Below are positions 8,440-17,019 of a stretch of 42,361 bases of DNA, in pieces (position 1 is the stretch's first letter; each line of letters begins with the position of its first letter). The position numbers were made by a program, and so were the translations under genes. The notes below the pieces were generated by a model, which did not search any database, had not been told where the DNA came from, and worked only from the letters and a program-made list of their open reading frames with translations. The DNA comes from Candidatus Vogelbacteria bacterium (GTDB lineage: Bacteria > Patescibacteriota > Minisyncoccia > Phycocordibacterales > XYD1-FULL-46-19): contig JAIOOX010000002.1 in NCBI GenBank assembly GCA_021414225.1, forward strand, positions 300,597 through 342,957, given 5' to 3'.

Positions 8440-9537
8440 TTACAAGAGCTTAATGACATCACCCCACGTCACGTAGAGCATAAAAGAAATAAGGATAACA
8501 AAACCAATCAAATTGAGAGTGTTGGCTATTTTAGGATTAAGCGGCGAACCTTTAATGGCTTCAACTATCAAGAAGAACAGGCGGCCACCATCAAGAGCAG
8601 GAAATGGTACCAAGTTTATAACCGCTAGATTAATCGAGATAAAGGCAGTGAAAGTAACTAAATAAACCAAACCTAAAGCACGAGCATCACCCACCATTCC
8701 AGCAATTCCTACTGGTCCAACCACAGCCTCCTTAATGGGTAGACCTTGAGCAATTTTAACAACCAAATCACTTAAACCACCCACCATGGACACCACTGTT
8801 TCATAAGTCATCTGAGCACCGAACCAAGGCGCCTGATACCAACGACTATCCACAATAGCAACCTGCTCAAAGCCCAGACCAATAGCCCACTGACCAGGAA
8901 TAATATCTTGAGAAGCTAAAATTTTAACTTCTTTTATCTGACCATCCTCTTTTTCTACCCCAACAACCAAGGGTCGGGAAGCCAAACGATTAATAATTGT
9001 TTTTAAGTCATCTACGGTTCTGACTGTAATTTTATCCCCGCTCAAGTTGCGGACATAAGCAACAATGTCTCCCGTTTTTAATTCAGCTTGCTGAGCTGGT
9101 GAGTCAGGCAGAACTCCTGAGATGACAGTTCTAGCGTCAGTAACAGGAAATTTGGTAGCTAAATCACCTGACACCGGAAAACCTAAAACAAAAGCCAGAC
9201 TAAACAAAACCCAAGCTAAAATTAAGTTAAAAGTCACCCCAGCCACCAAAACACTAGCTTGTATTTTTTTTGACTGACTAGCCAAACTACGATTTTTATC
9301 TGGACCAGTTAATGAATCTTGGTTTGGATCTTCTCCAAAAATTTTTACATAACCACCAAACGGAATTAGATTAAGGGCATAAATTGTCTCACCATACTTA
9401 TAAGAAAATAATTTAGGTGGAAAACCAATAGCAAACTCATCCACTCGTACCCCAGATATTTTGGCCACCAAAAAATGACCAAGTTCGTGAACGAAGATCA
9501 GAAGAGCTAAAATTAAAATAAAAATTACAATTGTCAT
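8440..9537 (-). CDS. rseP: RIP zinc metalloprotease, RseP/site-2 protease family
   Basis: An intramembrane zinc protease that cleaves membrane-embedded substrates such as anti-sigma factors or signal-peptide remnants. The first membrane segment holds the metal motif HELGH (His17, Glu18, His21). A PDZ domain follows (about residues 135-205; ISGVLPDSPAQQAELKTGD), and the C-terminal membrane segments contain the third-ligand motif NLVPFPALDGGRLFF. Length is 365 residues with about four membrane spans. The ATG overlaps the frr stop by one base (TAATG), so the two genes should be translationally coupled. The substrate is unknown. Confidence 0.94.
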   Translation of the reverse strand: MTIVIFILILALLIFVHELGHFLVAKISGVRVDEFAIGFPPKLFSYKYGETIYALNLIPFGGYVKIFGEDPNQDSLTGPDKNRSLASQSKKIQASVLVAGVTFNLILAWVLFSLAFVLGFPVSGDLATKFPVTDARTVISGVLPDSPAQQAELKTGDIVAYVRNLSGDKITVRTVDDLKTIINRLASRPLVVGVEKEDGQIKEVKILASQDIIPGQWAIGLGFEQVAIVDSRWYQAPWFGAQMTYETVVSMVGGLSDLVVKIAQGLPIKEAVVGPVGIAGMVGDARALGLVYLVTFTAFISINLAVINLVPFPALDGGRLFFLIVEAIKGSPLNPKIANTLNLIGFVILISFMLYVTWGDVIKLL

Positions 9538-10091
9538 TAGATCTCCATTATTTCTACCTCTTTCTTATCAGCCAGACCTTCTAAACCCCGATTTGCTTCA
9601 TCAACTAATTTTTGAAGTTCTTCTTTTGATCGGTGTAAATCATCCTCACTAATTTCACCCTCTTTTTTCTGATTATTAAGATCGTTAGTCACTTTTTCTC
9701 GTTCTTTACGGAGAGAAACCCGGGCATCCTCCAATTTTTCACCTACCAACTTAACCAGCATTTTTCGACGTTCCTCGGTCAAATCAGGAAAAATTACTCG
9801 AATACTGGTGGAGTCTGGTGAAGTAGACACTCCAATATTACTAGCCGCAATCCCCGTCTCAATCGCCTTAATTTGACTAGCATCCCACGGCGTAATGCGA
9901 AGAGTCTTAGGATCTTCAGAGCTAATATTGGCTACGTGTTTAATCGGCATTTTACTGCCATAGGAGTCAATCATCACCGAGTCGAGCAGGGTCGGAGTTG
10001 CCCGTCCCGTCCTTAACATCGCAAATTCGCCTAGTAACCAGGTTTTAATTTCTTCAATTTGAGTTTTAAAGGGTGAAAAATTGTAAGCCAT
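9537..10091 (-). CDS. frr: Ribosome recycling factor
   Basis: RRF works with EF-G to split ribosomes after termination. The 184-residue length is canonical. The head domain contains GRATPTLLDSVMIDSYGSK, and the C-terminal helix region reads LTEERRKMLVKLVGEKLEDARVSLRKERE in outline, with the usual charged three-helix bundle. First gene of the frr-rseP pair. A -10-like element ends only 6-9 bases before the ATG, so the mRNA is predicted to be leaderless or nearly so. Confidence 0.97.
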   Translation of the reverse strand: MAYNFSPFKTQIEEIKTWLLGEFAMLRTGRATPTLLDSVMIDSYGSKMPIKHVANISSEDPKTLRITPWDASQIKAIETGIAASNIGVSTSPDSTSIRVIFPDLTEERRKMLVKLVGEKLEDARVSLRKEREKVTNDLNNQKKEGEISEDDLHRSKEELQKLVDEANRGLEGLADKKEVEIMEI

Positions 10092-10097
10092 ACGAAG

Positions 10098-10129
10098 ATT
10101 ATCCTAACATGTTTTCTTTATTTGGTCAT
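10098..10129 (-). promoter_or_regulatory. frr promoter, leaderless or nearly so
   Basis: ATGACC (10129-10124), 17-bp spacer, TAGGAT (10106-10101); an overlapping GATAAT (10103-10098) is a better -10 match, with 20-bp spacing. The start is predicted at, or 2-3 bases before, the ATG at 10091. Confidence 0.55.
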
Positions 10130-10142
10130 TATAAAAAAAGAA

Positions 10143-10175
10143 AATAGGCAGGTGACCATGAGTCACCTGCCTATT
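10143..10175 (-). terminator. Terminator of the 10196-10807 gene
   Basis: A 14-bp perfect stem (10143-10156 with 10162-10175, 5-base loop). In the minus direction it is followed by a T-rich tail (10142-10131, broken by a single C). It lies 20 bases after the stop codon. Confidence 0.9.
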
Positions 10176-10195
10176 AGAAACTTTTCATCCCCCTG

Positions 10196-10807
10196 TTAAA
10201 TCCATTCGTACCAAGGCGCACGACGAACTATTCGCCGATACAACAAAGGTATAGCAATACCGGTACCAGCGATACCCATATAGATAGGTAAAGCCCAGTT
10301 AGCCAAGGTATTTTCTGGGATCGCAAAGATACCCAAAAGATACGCCAACGAAAAGGCTACCCAGGCAAACGGTCTGTCCCTCTCTGGATCTTCCCATACC
10401 CACCTAATTGTTGGCCAAACAGCAAACAAATCAGCGACCAAGGAAATATACAAAGCGTATTGGGCCAAGGTTTTATCAGACCGGACATACCACCAGAGAA
10501 CCAGAGACAAGACGCAGAGAATGATACAGACCCACTCTACCTTGTCAGGCCAACTCAGTTTGCCGTGTCGCCATATCACTAAGATGGTGACCACGCTTGG
10601 ATTGATGAACCCAAACAAAGCCGGCCAGGCATTAGCTTCGGCCCCCGAAGAACGGTAAGTCAAAAGCAGGGACAGGCCAATCACCGACCAAAGAATCCAC
10701 CCAGTTACGTTAGGATGGATTTCCTCACGCCACACCCGATAGATATAAGGCATGACGCTCATGGCCACCAGAACTCCAGACAAGAGCCCAATCTGTTCCT
10801 TAGTCAA
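10196..10807 (-). CDS. Seven-helix membrane protein with internal duplication, function unknown
   Basis: About 203 residues with seven predicted membrane helices. Two similar parts (about residues 8-50 and 118-158) each hold a proline-led segment followed by a basic-aromatic run and a second helix (MPYIYRVWREEI; VWPTIRWVWEDP). This suggests a 3+1+3 duplication like that of PQ-loop/SWEET transporters, but I see no diagnostic PQ dipeptides. The chosen TTG start at 10807 is preceded, six bases away, by GGAGGTG (10818-10812), one of the best Shine-Dalgarno sequences in the window; an upstream TTG (10840) lacks one. The gene has its own promoter and terminator and is visibly richer in G+C than its neighbours, so acquisition by transfer is possible. 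Confidence 0.8.
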   Translation of the reverse strand: MTKEQIGLLSGVLVAMSVMPYIYRVWREEIHPNVTGWILWSVIGLSLLLTYRSSGAEANAWPALFGFINPSVVTILVIWRHGKLSWPDKVEWVCIILCVLSLVLWWYVRSDKTLAQYALYISLVADLFAVWPTIRWVWEDPERDRPFAWVAFSLAYLLGIFAIPENTLANWALPIYMGIAGTGIAIPLLYRRIVRRAPWYEWI

Positions 10808-10890
10808 AACACACCTCCAATTCTTGTTTATCAACCCCAAGGTTGCGGTTAGTTTTTAGTTGGGAGAATTTATCAAAATATCCACTCAAG

Positions 10891-10918
10891 ATAATACAAC
10901 AAATACAACTAAAGTCAA
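10891..10918 (-). promoter_or_regulatory. Promoter of the seven-helix protein gene
   Basis: TTGACT (10918-10913), 16-bp spacer, TATTAT (10896-10891). It predicts a leader of about 75-80 bases that contains a small CAACC/GGTTG hairpin (10832-10845) and the strong GGAGGTG site. Confidence 0.7.
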
Positions 10919-10921
10919 TAT

Positions 10922-11584
10922 CTAAAGAATAGTGGCTAAATTTTCCATCACCAAACGAGGCACCGCCGAACGATCAGATAAGTTTCGCTTAGCTTTTATT
11001 ATTTCTATAACCTCAACCTTTGGTAATCTATTTTGATTGAATCCATCTTGAACCACCGCCTCGCAATCCGTTAAAAATTTCATTAATTGACCTTTAACTC
11101 CATCTTCTTTGTAGTTAAAATTAGACTCGATCAATTCTAGGCGTTGGTGAGGATCGGCATTTAAAAAATTACTGGCCAGTGATTTATCTTCAATTTTTTG
11201 GAAATTTGTCTCAGATTTTAAAACTAGCAATCTAGATAATACTGTTGGCAACAAAATTCCCTCATGCGCGATAACTAAAATAATCTTAACGTCTGTAGCT
11301 GGTTCTTCTAAACTCTTTAACAAAGAATTCTGGGCTTCAAGATTTGCACTAACAATTCCCCAAACTGCGTATTTTATTTTTCCACCCAAAGGCCGTGTTG
11401 ACTGCCAAGTTTTTACTTTATGACTATCGTCCACACTAAAGTTATCAAATAATTCACACCAGACATCAGCTGAGTTAACCGGTAATAAGGCCTTAAATTC
11501 AACTATTAGCTGACTCGGCTCCCCCACTACCGCAAAAGCATGGTGATTGGAATTTAAGATTTTTTGTAATAAAGAAATATCCAT
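10922..11584 (-). CDS. DNA polymerase III delta-prime-like subunit, truncated
   Basis: The clamp-loader delta-prime subunit helps open the sliding clamp during replication. The clearest match is EAQNSLLKSLEEPATDVK followed by LLPTVLSRL, the family's conserved 'LLK-LEEP ... LLPT-SR' segment. The 220-residue length is well below the usual 300-330, and I see no P-loop or zinc-binding cysteines in the N-terminal part; delta-prime does not need ATP binding. A TATAAT (11604-11609) lies 19 bases upstream of the ATG without a clear -35. The C-terminal collar domain is short. Function is inferred from one conserved block plus length and order. Confidence 0.7.
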   Translation of the reverse strand: MDISLLQKILNSNHHAFAVVGEPSQLIVEFKALLPVNSADVWCELFDNFSVDDSHKVKTWQSTRPLGGKIKYAVWGIVSANLEAQNSLLKSLEEPATDVKIILVIAHEGILLPTVLSRLLVLKSETNFQKIEDKSLASNFLNADPHQRLELIESNFNYKEDGVKGQLMKFLTDCEAVVQDGFNQNRLPKVEVIEIIKAKRNLSDRSAVPRLVMENLATIL

Positions 11585-11705
11585 ATACTTTGAGTATGAA
11601 GAAATTATAGTACGAGATCAACATTGCGCAGGTCGGCGGACCGAGCATAGCGAAAATTTAGCAAAATTTTACGCGCGTTGAACGAGTAGTGATAATTTCG
11701 AAATT

Positions 11706-12719
11706 TTAATGCTTAGCAATCACACTCTTCTTATAAGTTTCCAAGTGTTCCAACGCAATACCAGTCCCTTTCGCCACACAAAATAAAGCTTCGTCGGCCA
11801 AATAAGCCTTAACCCCGGTTCGACGATAAATCAACTCAGGCAAATTTCGTAACTGAGACGATCCACCAGTCATAATAATTCCCTGGTCAATAATATCAGA
11901 AGCCAGTTCTGGTGGTGTATCCTGAAAGACAGCCTTAATTGCTTTTACTATTTCCCTTAACTCTACATCAATCGCTTTTACTATTTCGTTAGTCTTTATT
12001 TCAACTCCACGTGGTAAGCCGGTCATAAAATCTCGCCCTTTGATCTGATGAACCAACTCTTCTTCCATCGGCACCGCTGACCCAATCGCAATCTTCACTT
12101 CTTCTGCTGTCTTATCACCGACACCCAAATTAAAAGTTTTCTTAATATAGTCAGCAATCGCCTGGTCAATTTTATTACCCGCATGCTTCACCGAAGTCGA
12201 AGCTACAATACCGCCCAGAGAGATGACAGCCACATCAGTGGTCCCTCCACCAATATCTACTACCATATGACCCTTAGCTTCATAAATCGGGATACCAGCT
12301 CCAATAGCGGCTAAAATTGGCTCCTTTACTACATAAGCATTACGAGCCCCAGCTTTCATCGCCGCCTCAATCACCGCCCGCCTTTCCGTTGAAGTAACTC
12401 CCGCCGGCACCGACACCATGACGTCTGGTTTCCAAATACTCCACTTTCCTAAAGCTTTACTAATATAATATTTAAGCATGGCTTCGGTTACTCGATAGTC
12501 AGCAATCACCCCATCCTTCATAGGCCGATAAGCAATAATATTATCGGGTGTTTTGCCAATCATATCCTTGGCCTCCACGCCCACTGCCACCACCTTATTA
12601 TCAATCTGTGACACCGCCACTACTGATGGTTCGTTTAATACAATCCCCTTGCCAGGTAGAAAAACTAAAGTATTAGCGGTACCGAGATCGATACCGAGTT
12701 TTCTGGTAAAAAAAGCCAT
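11706..12719 (-). CDS. mreB: MreB/Mbl-type actin homologue (second copy)
   Basis: A second actin-like MreB of 337 residues. The motifs are complete: LGIDLGTANTLVF, VDIGGGTTDVAVISLGG and IIMTGGSSQLRNLPEL. It resembles the 6033-7085 copy throughout but differs at many positions, with a different N-terminus (MAFFTRK) and C-terminus. It follows murA by 12 bases, so it is probably co-transcribed with a peptidoglycan-precursor gene rather than with mreC/mreD. Rod-shaped bacteria with several MreB copies (MreB, Mbl, MreBH in Bacillus) divide the work between wall-synthesis modes; whether that applies here is inference. Confidence 0.95.
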   Translation of the reverse strand: MAFFTRKLGIDLGTANTLVFLPGKGIVLNEPSVVAVSQIDNKVVAVGVEAKDMIGKTPDNIIAYRPMKDGVIADYRVTEAMLKYYISKALGKWSIWKPDVMVSVPAGVTSTERRAVIEAAMKAGARNAYVVKEPILAAIGAGIPIYEAKGHMVVDIGGGTTDVAVISLGGIVASTSVKHAGNKIDQAIADYIKKTFNLGVGDKTAEEVKIAIGSAVPMEEELVHQIKGRDFMTGLPRGVEIKTNEIVKAIDVELREIVKAIKAVFQDTPPELASDIIDQGIIMTGGSSQLRNLPELIYRRTGVKAYLADEALFCVAKGTGIALEHLETYKKSVIAKH

Positions 12720-12731
12720 GATAATAAAGAG

Positions 12732-14033
12732 TTAGTGTTGGCGGGTAATATTGACACCCACCTTTTTTAGTCGTTCAACTATATTTTCGTAACCACGATC
12801 AATATAGTGGACATTATGGACCACAGTTTCCCCTTTAGCAATAATACCAGCCAAAACGTAAGCCAAACCCGCTCTCAGGTCAGGACTCTCCACATGTTTA
12901 CCAAATAATTTAGTTTGGCCCTCAATAATCGCTCGATGAGAATCAAGAATGCGAGCATTAGCCCCCATTCGGTTTAATGTTTCTAAATATTGCAGCCGAC
13001 CTTCAAAAATAGTTTCAAACATAAAACTTTGTCCCTCAGTCTGCGTCAAAAAGACAGCTAATGGTGCTTGCAAGTCAGTTGGGAAGCCTGGGTATTCATG
13101 AGTTTTTATATCCAAGGCTTTAAATTTTTTAGGTTGCACCCCTTTAACTTGCACAAAATCTTCACCAACAATTAATTTTACTCCCGCCGATCTTAAAGAC
13201 AATAATAATGAATCTAGATGATCTGGTTCACAATTAGTTATTTTTAAATCTTTACCAGCTAGTGCCCCCAAGATAATAAAACTACCAGCTTCAATTCGAT
13301 CGGGAATAGTTTGATAAACTTGTCCGGAACCATCCAATAAACCACCACCTTCAATTGTTAAAGTTGGTGTCCCTAAACCGTAAATTTTAGCGCCACACTG
13401 ATTTAAAAATTCTCCTAAACTTTGAATCTCTGGTTCTAGGGCAGCATTTTTTATAACTGTCACCCCGGAAGCCAGAACAGAGGCCATCATCAAGGCTTCC
13501 GTACTACCCACACTAGCCACACGCAAAAAAATCTCCGCCCCATGCAAACGCTTATTTTTATTTTTAACCTTAAAAATGTATTCTTTTTCTTTTTCACTAA
13601 AGACCGCCCCCATATCAGTAAAACCTTTCAGGAAAATATCAATTGGCCGTTTACCTATCACACAACCACCAGGATGAGGAAAAGAAACTTTACCTAACCG
13701 AGCCAACAGTGGCCCAGTTAAAGCGATTGAAGCTCTAATCCTTTTTGCGATATCTGGCGATATAACATGAGTTTTAACATCTTGGGTAAACAACCGATAA
13801 GTATCATCACTTATCTTTTCAACTACCACCCCTAAATCTTCTAACAATTCCAAGATTCTCTTCACATCTTCAATGTCCGGCACATTGGAAATAGTCACTT
13901 CGTTTTTAAACAACAAAGAAGCCGCTAACACCTTCAGAACAGCGTTTTTAGCTCCACCAACCTTAATAGAACCAGCCAAGGTTCTTTGACCAGACAAACC
14001 TTTAATCTCAAAATAGTCTTGCTCATTAGCCAT
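12732..14033 (-). CDS. murA: UDP-N-acetylglucosamine 1-carboxyvinyltransferase
   Basis: MurA transfers enolpyruvate from PEP to UDP-GlcNAc, the first committed step of peptidoglycan synthesis. The 433-residue length is normal. Lys29 (VGGAKNAVL) and the catalytic loop cysteine Cys124 (HPGGCVIGKRPID) are present; Cys rather than Asp in this loop predicts the fosfomycin-sensitive type. Other family blocks include DRIEAGSFIILGALAG and YPGFPTDLQAPLAV. First gene of a pair with the second mreB. A -10-like TACAAT ends eight bases before the ATG. Confidence 0.97.
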   Translation of the reverse strand: MANEQDYFEIKGLSGQRTLAGSIKVGGAKNAVLKVLAASLLFKNEVTISNVPDIEDVKRILELLEDLGVVVEKISDDTYRLFTQDVKTHVISPDIAKRIRASIALTGPLLARLGKVSFPHPGGCVIGKRPIDIFLKGFTDMGAVFSEKEKEYIFKVKNKNKRLHGAEIFLRVASVGSTEALMMASVLASGVTVIKNAALEPEIQSLGEFLNQCGAKIYGLGTPTLTIEGGGLLDGSGQVYQTIPDRIEAGSFIILGALAGKDLKITNCEPDHLDSLLLSLRSAGVKLIVGEDFVQVKGVQPKKFKALDIKTHEYPGFPTDLQAPLAVFLTQTEGQSFMFETIFEGRLQYLETLNRMGANARILDSHRAIIEGQTKLFGKHVESPDLRAGLAYVLAGIIAKGETVVHNVHYIDRGYENIVERLKKVGVNITRQH

Positions 14034-14041
14034 AGAACCCT

Positions 14042-14070
14042 ATTGTAGGGCCTGACCTGTTTTTGAGCAA
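14042..14070 (-). promoter_or_regulatory. murA promoter candidate, 1-2-nt leader
   Basis: TTGCTC (14070-14065), 17-bp spacer, TACAAT (14047-14042), eight bases before the murA ATG. The -35 is poor. The -10 sits inside a small palindrome, CCCTA-TTG-TAGGG (14038-14050), which could be an operator or a chance symmetry. Confidence 0.4.
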
Positions 14071-14083
14071 ACTGTGTATATGT

Positions 14084-16246
14084 TTAGATCAAAATATCCT
14101 CAGACAAGACCCCTTTTGTTAAATTGATTGGTTCACTTTGGTAGACCTTAGCGTAAGCTCCATCAGGTTGGCGATGTTCAACTGTAAAGTAGTAAACCCC
14201 TGGTCGAACGAGCATGTAAAAACGACCAACAACGTCAGTCACCACATGTTTAACCTCTTGATTAATATCAGCATAGAAAGCTCGAACAATAGCAAACGGA
14301 ATTGGCTCATTATTATCACGCCTTTTGACCACCACTAGACGGTGACGATAATTATAAACACCTCGACTAGCAAAAATTAAACCGTAACAAATCAAAATAC
14401 CGATATTACTCCAACTTGGACTAACAAAAGTAGAAATACTTGAAAAAATTAAACCAACCCAAACAATAAGCTGAACTATTTTAACTCTCTTTGCTTCTCG
14501 AGCAGAATAAACTTTGAAGAATTCTGTTTGCCCTTTCACGAATTCATTCCAATCAAAACCAACTGGGTCTAATGGAATATTTAAATTAACCACTTCATTA
14601 CCAGAGGTAATAAACGGATCACCAAAATACAAGTTATCATAAAGCTCATCTACTTGTTTACCAGCTAACAATTTTGATGGGAAAGCATAGTGAGTCTTAC
14701 CGGCTTTTAAGGTATAAGTATCCGATGGAAGAAAGAGGCCGTAGCGACCGTCGATATCCGTAATCGCTGAGGATACTTCTGTTGCAGGATCTAGGTAACG
14801 ATAAACACTAACATAAGCTGGATCAATTGGTCTTTTGGTCACTGCATCATAAACAGTACCCCAAGGTTTATTTTTGCGACGAAAACCAAAATAACCCAAA
14901 AATGAACCAAACCAACGCAGAATCAAGAGATAGAGATCAACAAAAGAAGTCACCTGACTAGCAATCGCCACTGTCTGAGCCACTCCCACCAACAAACCGG
15001 TCCCCACCGACACAGGCACCAAACTATTTAAAAGCAAATCCAGAGGATTAACCTTATTAACCGGAGTAACCCCAGTAACTTTCAAAGAACCAACAATTCT
15101 TTTAATAGTCTGATCTTTATAATTAATAATGTAGACAAAAATTGGATATAAACCATCTTTACCTAGAGAACCGATACTAGCCGTATATGCTGTTCTTTCA
15201 GTATTTAGTCTTAGCAAGAAAGAAAATGTCTTATTAGGATCAGTTGGGTCTGCCACAGTTACACCAATCGCCTTTAAAACTCCCGGTACTCGATCGGCTG
15301 GTAAGTAGACAGTGAGGTCTTTTTTGCCATTAACCACTACAGTTGTTCCAAAAGTAAAAAATTGTCGTGCTTCACCATCTTGAATAAAAACAAAATCTCC
15401 TAATGATAAGTTTACTAGAGCTGGATCTTCCGTGTCAGTCGAAGGAAATTGACTAAAAGGATCTACCGGTGATTCTTCTTCTGGTAATTCGTCTTCACCG
15501 TAAGTACAAGCACCGCTACTAATAGTAGCAACCGGATCATAGTTATTAGCCTCTGGGTCAAGACAACCAACAACAGGAGGAGTCGAAGTGGCATAGGTAC
15601 AACTACCGTTACTAACGGTCGCTAGCGGATTATAGTTACTAGCCAGCACATCAAGACAACCGATTACTGGTGGATTATTATCAATCCCAGTACCAGGCAA
15701 GACCTCAAACGTAATCACCCCAGAAGAATAATCACCAGAGGCACTACGCACAAAAATACTATAGTAGTAAGTAGCACCCTGAGCGACATTAGTGTCCGTA
15801 AAAGATTGATTAACCCCGTCGTACAAAAGCGTCCCCTCGTTTGGAGATACCGCAATCGAGTTCAGTTTACGAACCAATCTAACCGCTTGAAAGTCGGTAA
15901 AAGTTGGGTTAGTCCAAGTTAAAACGACCCTTTTAGGGGCTGTATCATAGTAATTAGAAATAAAATTCGTCACATTTGGTACTGAGACAGATAAATAAGT
16001 ACAACTACCATCATCTACAGTAGATGAGGCATTAAAATTAACAGCTACTGGATCCATACAACCATTGATTGGGTCAGTACCACCACCGCCACCATCAGTT
16101 GTACTAGCGCTAGTCACATCTAAAGTCACATTTAAAGAATCTGTGTCCGTGACAGCTAAGACAGAACTACCGATCCCCAGCAATAAAAAACAAACTAGCA
16201 AAAAAATATTTAGTTTGATCTTTATCAAAGAAAGAAATATTTTCAT
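14084..16246 (-). CDS. Large exported/membrane protein with GCxDPxAxNY repeats, a fibronectin-like domain and carboxypeptidase-regulatory-like domains
   Basis: A 720-residue envelope protein of unknown function. A signal peptide (residues 1-31) precedes three copies of a 23-residue cysteine/aspartate motif (about 62-84, 196-218, 227-249; pattern GC-D-A-NY-P-AT---G-CTY). A fibronectin type III-like stretch (about 88-184) separates copies 1 and 2. After a beta-rich region come hydrophobic segments (about 405-455), a carboxypeptidase-regulatory-like domain (about 462-560), two more membrane segments (about 588-632), and a second such domain (about 640-695). Last gene of a four-gene operon of exported proteins. 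A scaffold or adhesin role is inference. Confidence 0.8.
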   Translation of the reverse strand: MKIFLSLIKIKLNIFLLVCFLLLGIGSSVLAVTDTDSLNVTLDVTSASTTDGGGGGTDPINGCMDPVAVNFNASSTVDDGSCTYLSVSVPNVTNFISNYYDTAPKRVVLTWTNPTFTDFQAVRLVRKLNSIAVSPNEGTLLYDGVNQSFTDTNVAQGATYYYSIFVRSASGDYSSGVITFEVLPGTGIDNNPPVIGCLDVLASNYNPLATVSNGSCTYATSTPPVVGCLDPEANNYDPVATISSGACTYGEDELPEEESPVDPFSQFPSTDTEDPALVNLSLGDFVFIQDGEARQFFTFGTTVVVNGKKDLTVYLPADRVPGVLKAIGVTVADPTDPNKTFSFLLRLNTERTAYTASIGSLGKDGLYPIFVYIINYKDQTIKRIVGSLKVTGVTPVNKVNPLDLLLNSLVPVSVGTGLLVGVAQTVAIASQVTSFVDLYLLILRWFGSFLGYFGFRRKNKPWGTVYDAVTKRPIDPAYVSVYRYLDPATEVSSAITDIDGRYGLFLPSDTYTLKAGKTHYAFPSKLLAGKQVDELYDNLYFGDPFITSGNEVVNLNIPLDPVGFDWNEFVKGQTEFFKVYSAREAKRVKIVQLIVWVGLIFSSISTFVSPSWSNIGILICYGLIFASRGVYNYRHRLVVVKRRDNNEPIPFAIVRAFYADINQEVKHVVTDVVGRFYMLVRPGVYYFTVEHRQPDGAYAKVYQSEPINLTKGVLSEDILI

Positions 16247-16254
16247 TAAAAAAT

Positions 16255-17019
16255 CTAAAGAGTTACCGCTGTTGCTGTAATAATGGCCCCATATGATCCA
16301 GTCGCTAGATTTTTAGTTGCTCCCACTACCGCTTTTAATCTCAATACCGTCGCAGACCCAGCTGGATTATTAGCTGAAGCGCTAGCTGCAATCGTTTTAC
16401 CAAGAGTATCAAAACCATCCCAACAACTACCACTAGTGTCTGACGATCCACTATCACAAACAGATGACCCGTCGTCTAAGAAACGATTAATGATATCGAC
16501 CCCTTCAGGACTAAAACCGAATTTAGCCTCAGATGTACCAACTGAAAAAGAAAAATCGGGTGCGAGGCCAGCTGGAGTATAATCATCAAAACTATTAGCC
16601 CCTGATTTCAAAGCTGGATTCGTATCAGCTGCCACCGACAAACTATAACCACTTGGATTATTGGTCACCACCGTCCAACTAGCTGAACCATCAGAGGTAC
16701 CACCACTAGCACCAACAATAGCTGGCGACATCGACACATCACTAGGTGAGCTCAAATTTAAACTAATAGTTACCCCACTAGATTCCATGGCTTGATACCC
16801 AGCATTGAGATTATAAGATGAACTCGTACTCGTTCCTGTACTAATTTCACCTAAAGTATCCTCTATTATGTAAGTACCAGAAACAGATCGAGCTCCAGCA
16901 AAATTAATACTATCTTTTTCTAGTTTGTAATTAGTACTACTCGCTACATAAGCCCAGGCCGGACCAGCTAAAACCAAGCAAACTATAAGATAGGTTGAAT
17001 AAAAAATAACAACTCTCAT
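16255..17019 (-). CDS. Exported beta-rich protein, WxL-like, function unknown
   Basis: 254 residues starting at the ATG at 17019, with a clear signal peptide (MRVVIFYSTYLIVCLVLAGP, cleavage likely near AWA). The mature protein is rich in Ser, Gly and Thr and predicted all-beta. SASWTVVTNNPSGYSLSV and the C-terminal GSYGAIITATAVTL resemble in layout the beta-sandwich of WxL surface proteins, but I do not see two exact WxL motifs, so this is an analogy. The ATG overlaps the upstream stop (ATGA). An upstream in-frame start is rejected because it would put the signal peptide inside the protein. The neighbouring gene encodes a DUF916-like partner, as in WxL clusters. Confidence 0.75.
   Translation of the reverse strand: MRVVIFYSTYLIVCLVLAGPAWAYVASSTNYKLEKDSINFAGARSVSGTYIIEDTLGEISTGTSTSSSYNLNAGYQAMESSGVTISLNLSSPSDVSMSPAIVGASGGTSDGSASWTVVTNNPSGYSLSVAADTNPALKSGANSFDDYTPAGLAPDFSFSVGTSEAKFGFSPEGVDIINRFLDDGSSVCDSGSSDTSGSCWDGFDTLGKTIAASASANNPAGSATVLRLKAVVGATKNLATGSYGAIITATAVTL

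Noticed and set aside
14038-14050. Palindrome CCCTA-TTG-TAGGG as a terminator for the surface operon.
   Set aside because: The stem is only five pairs and no T run follows; it overlaps the murA -10 box and could equally be an operator or chance.
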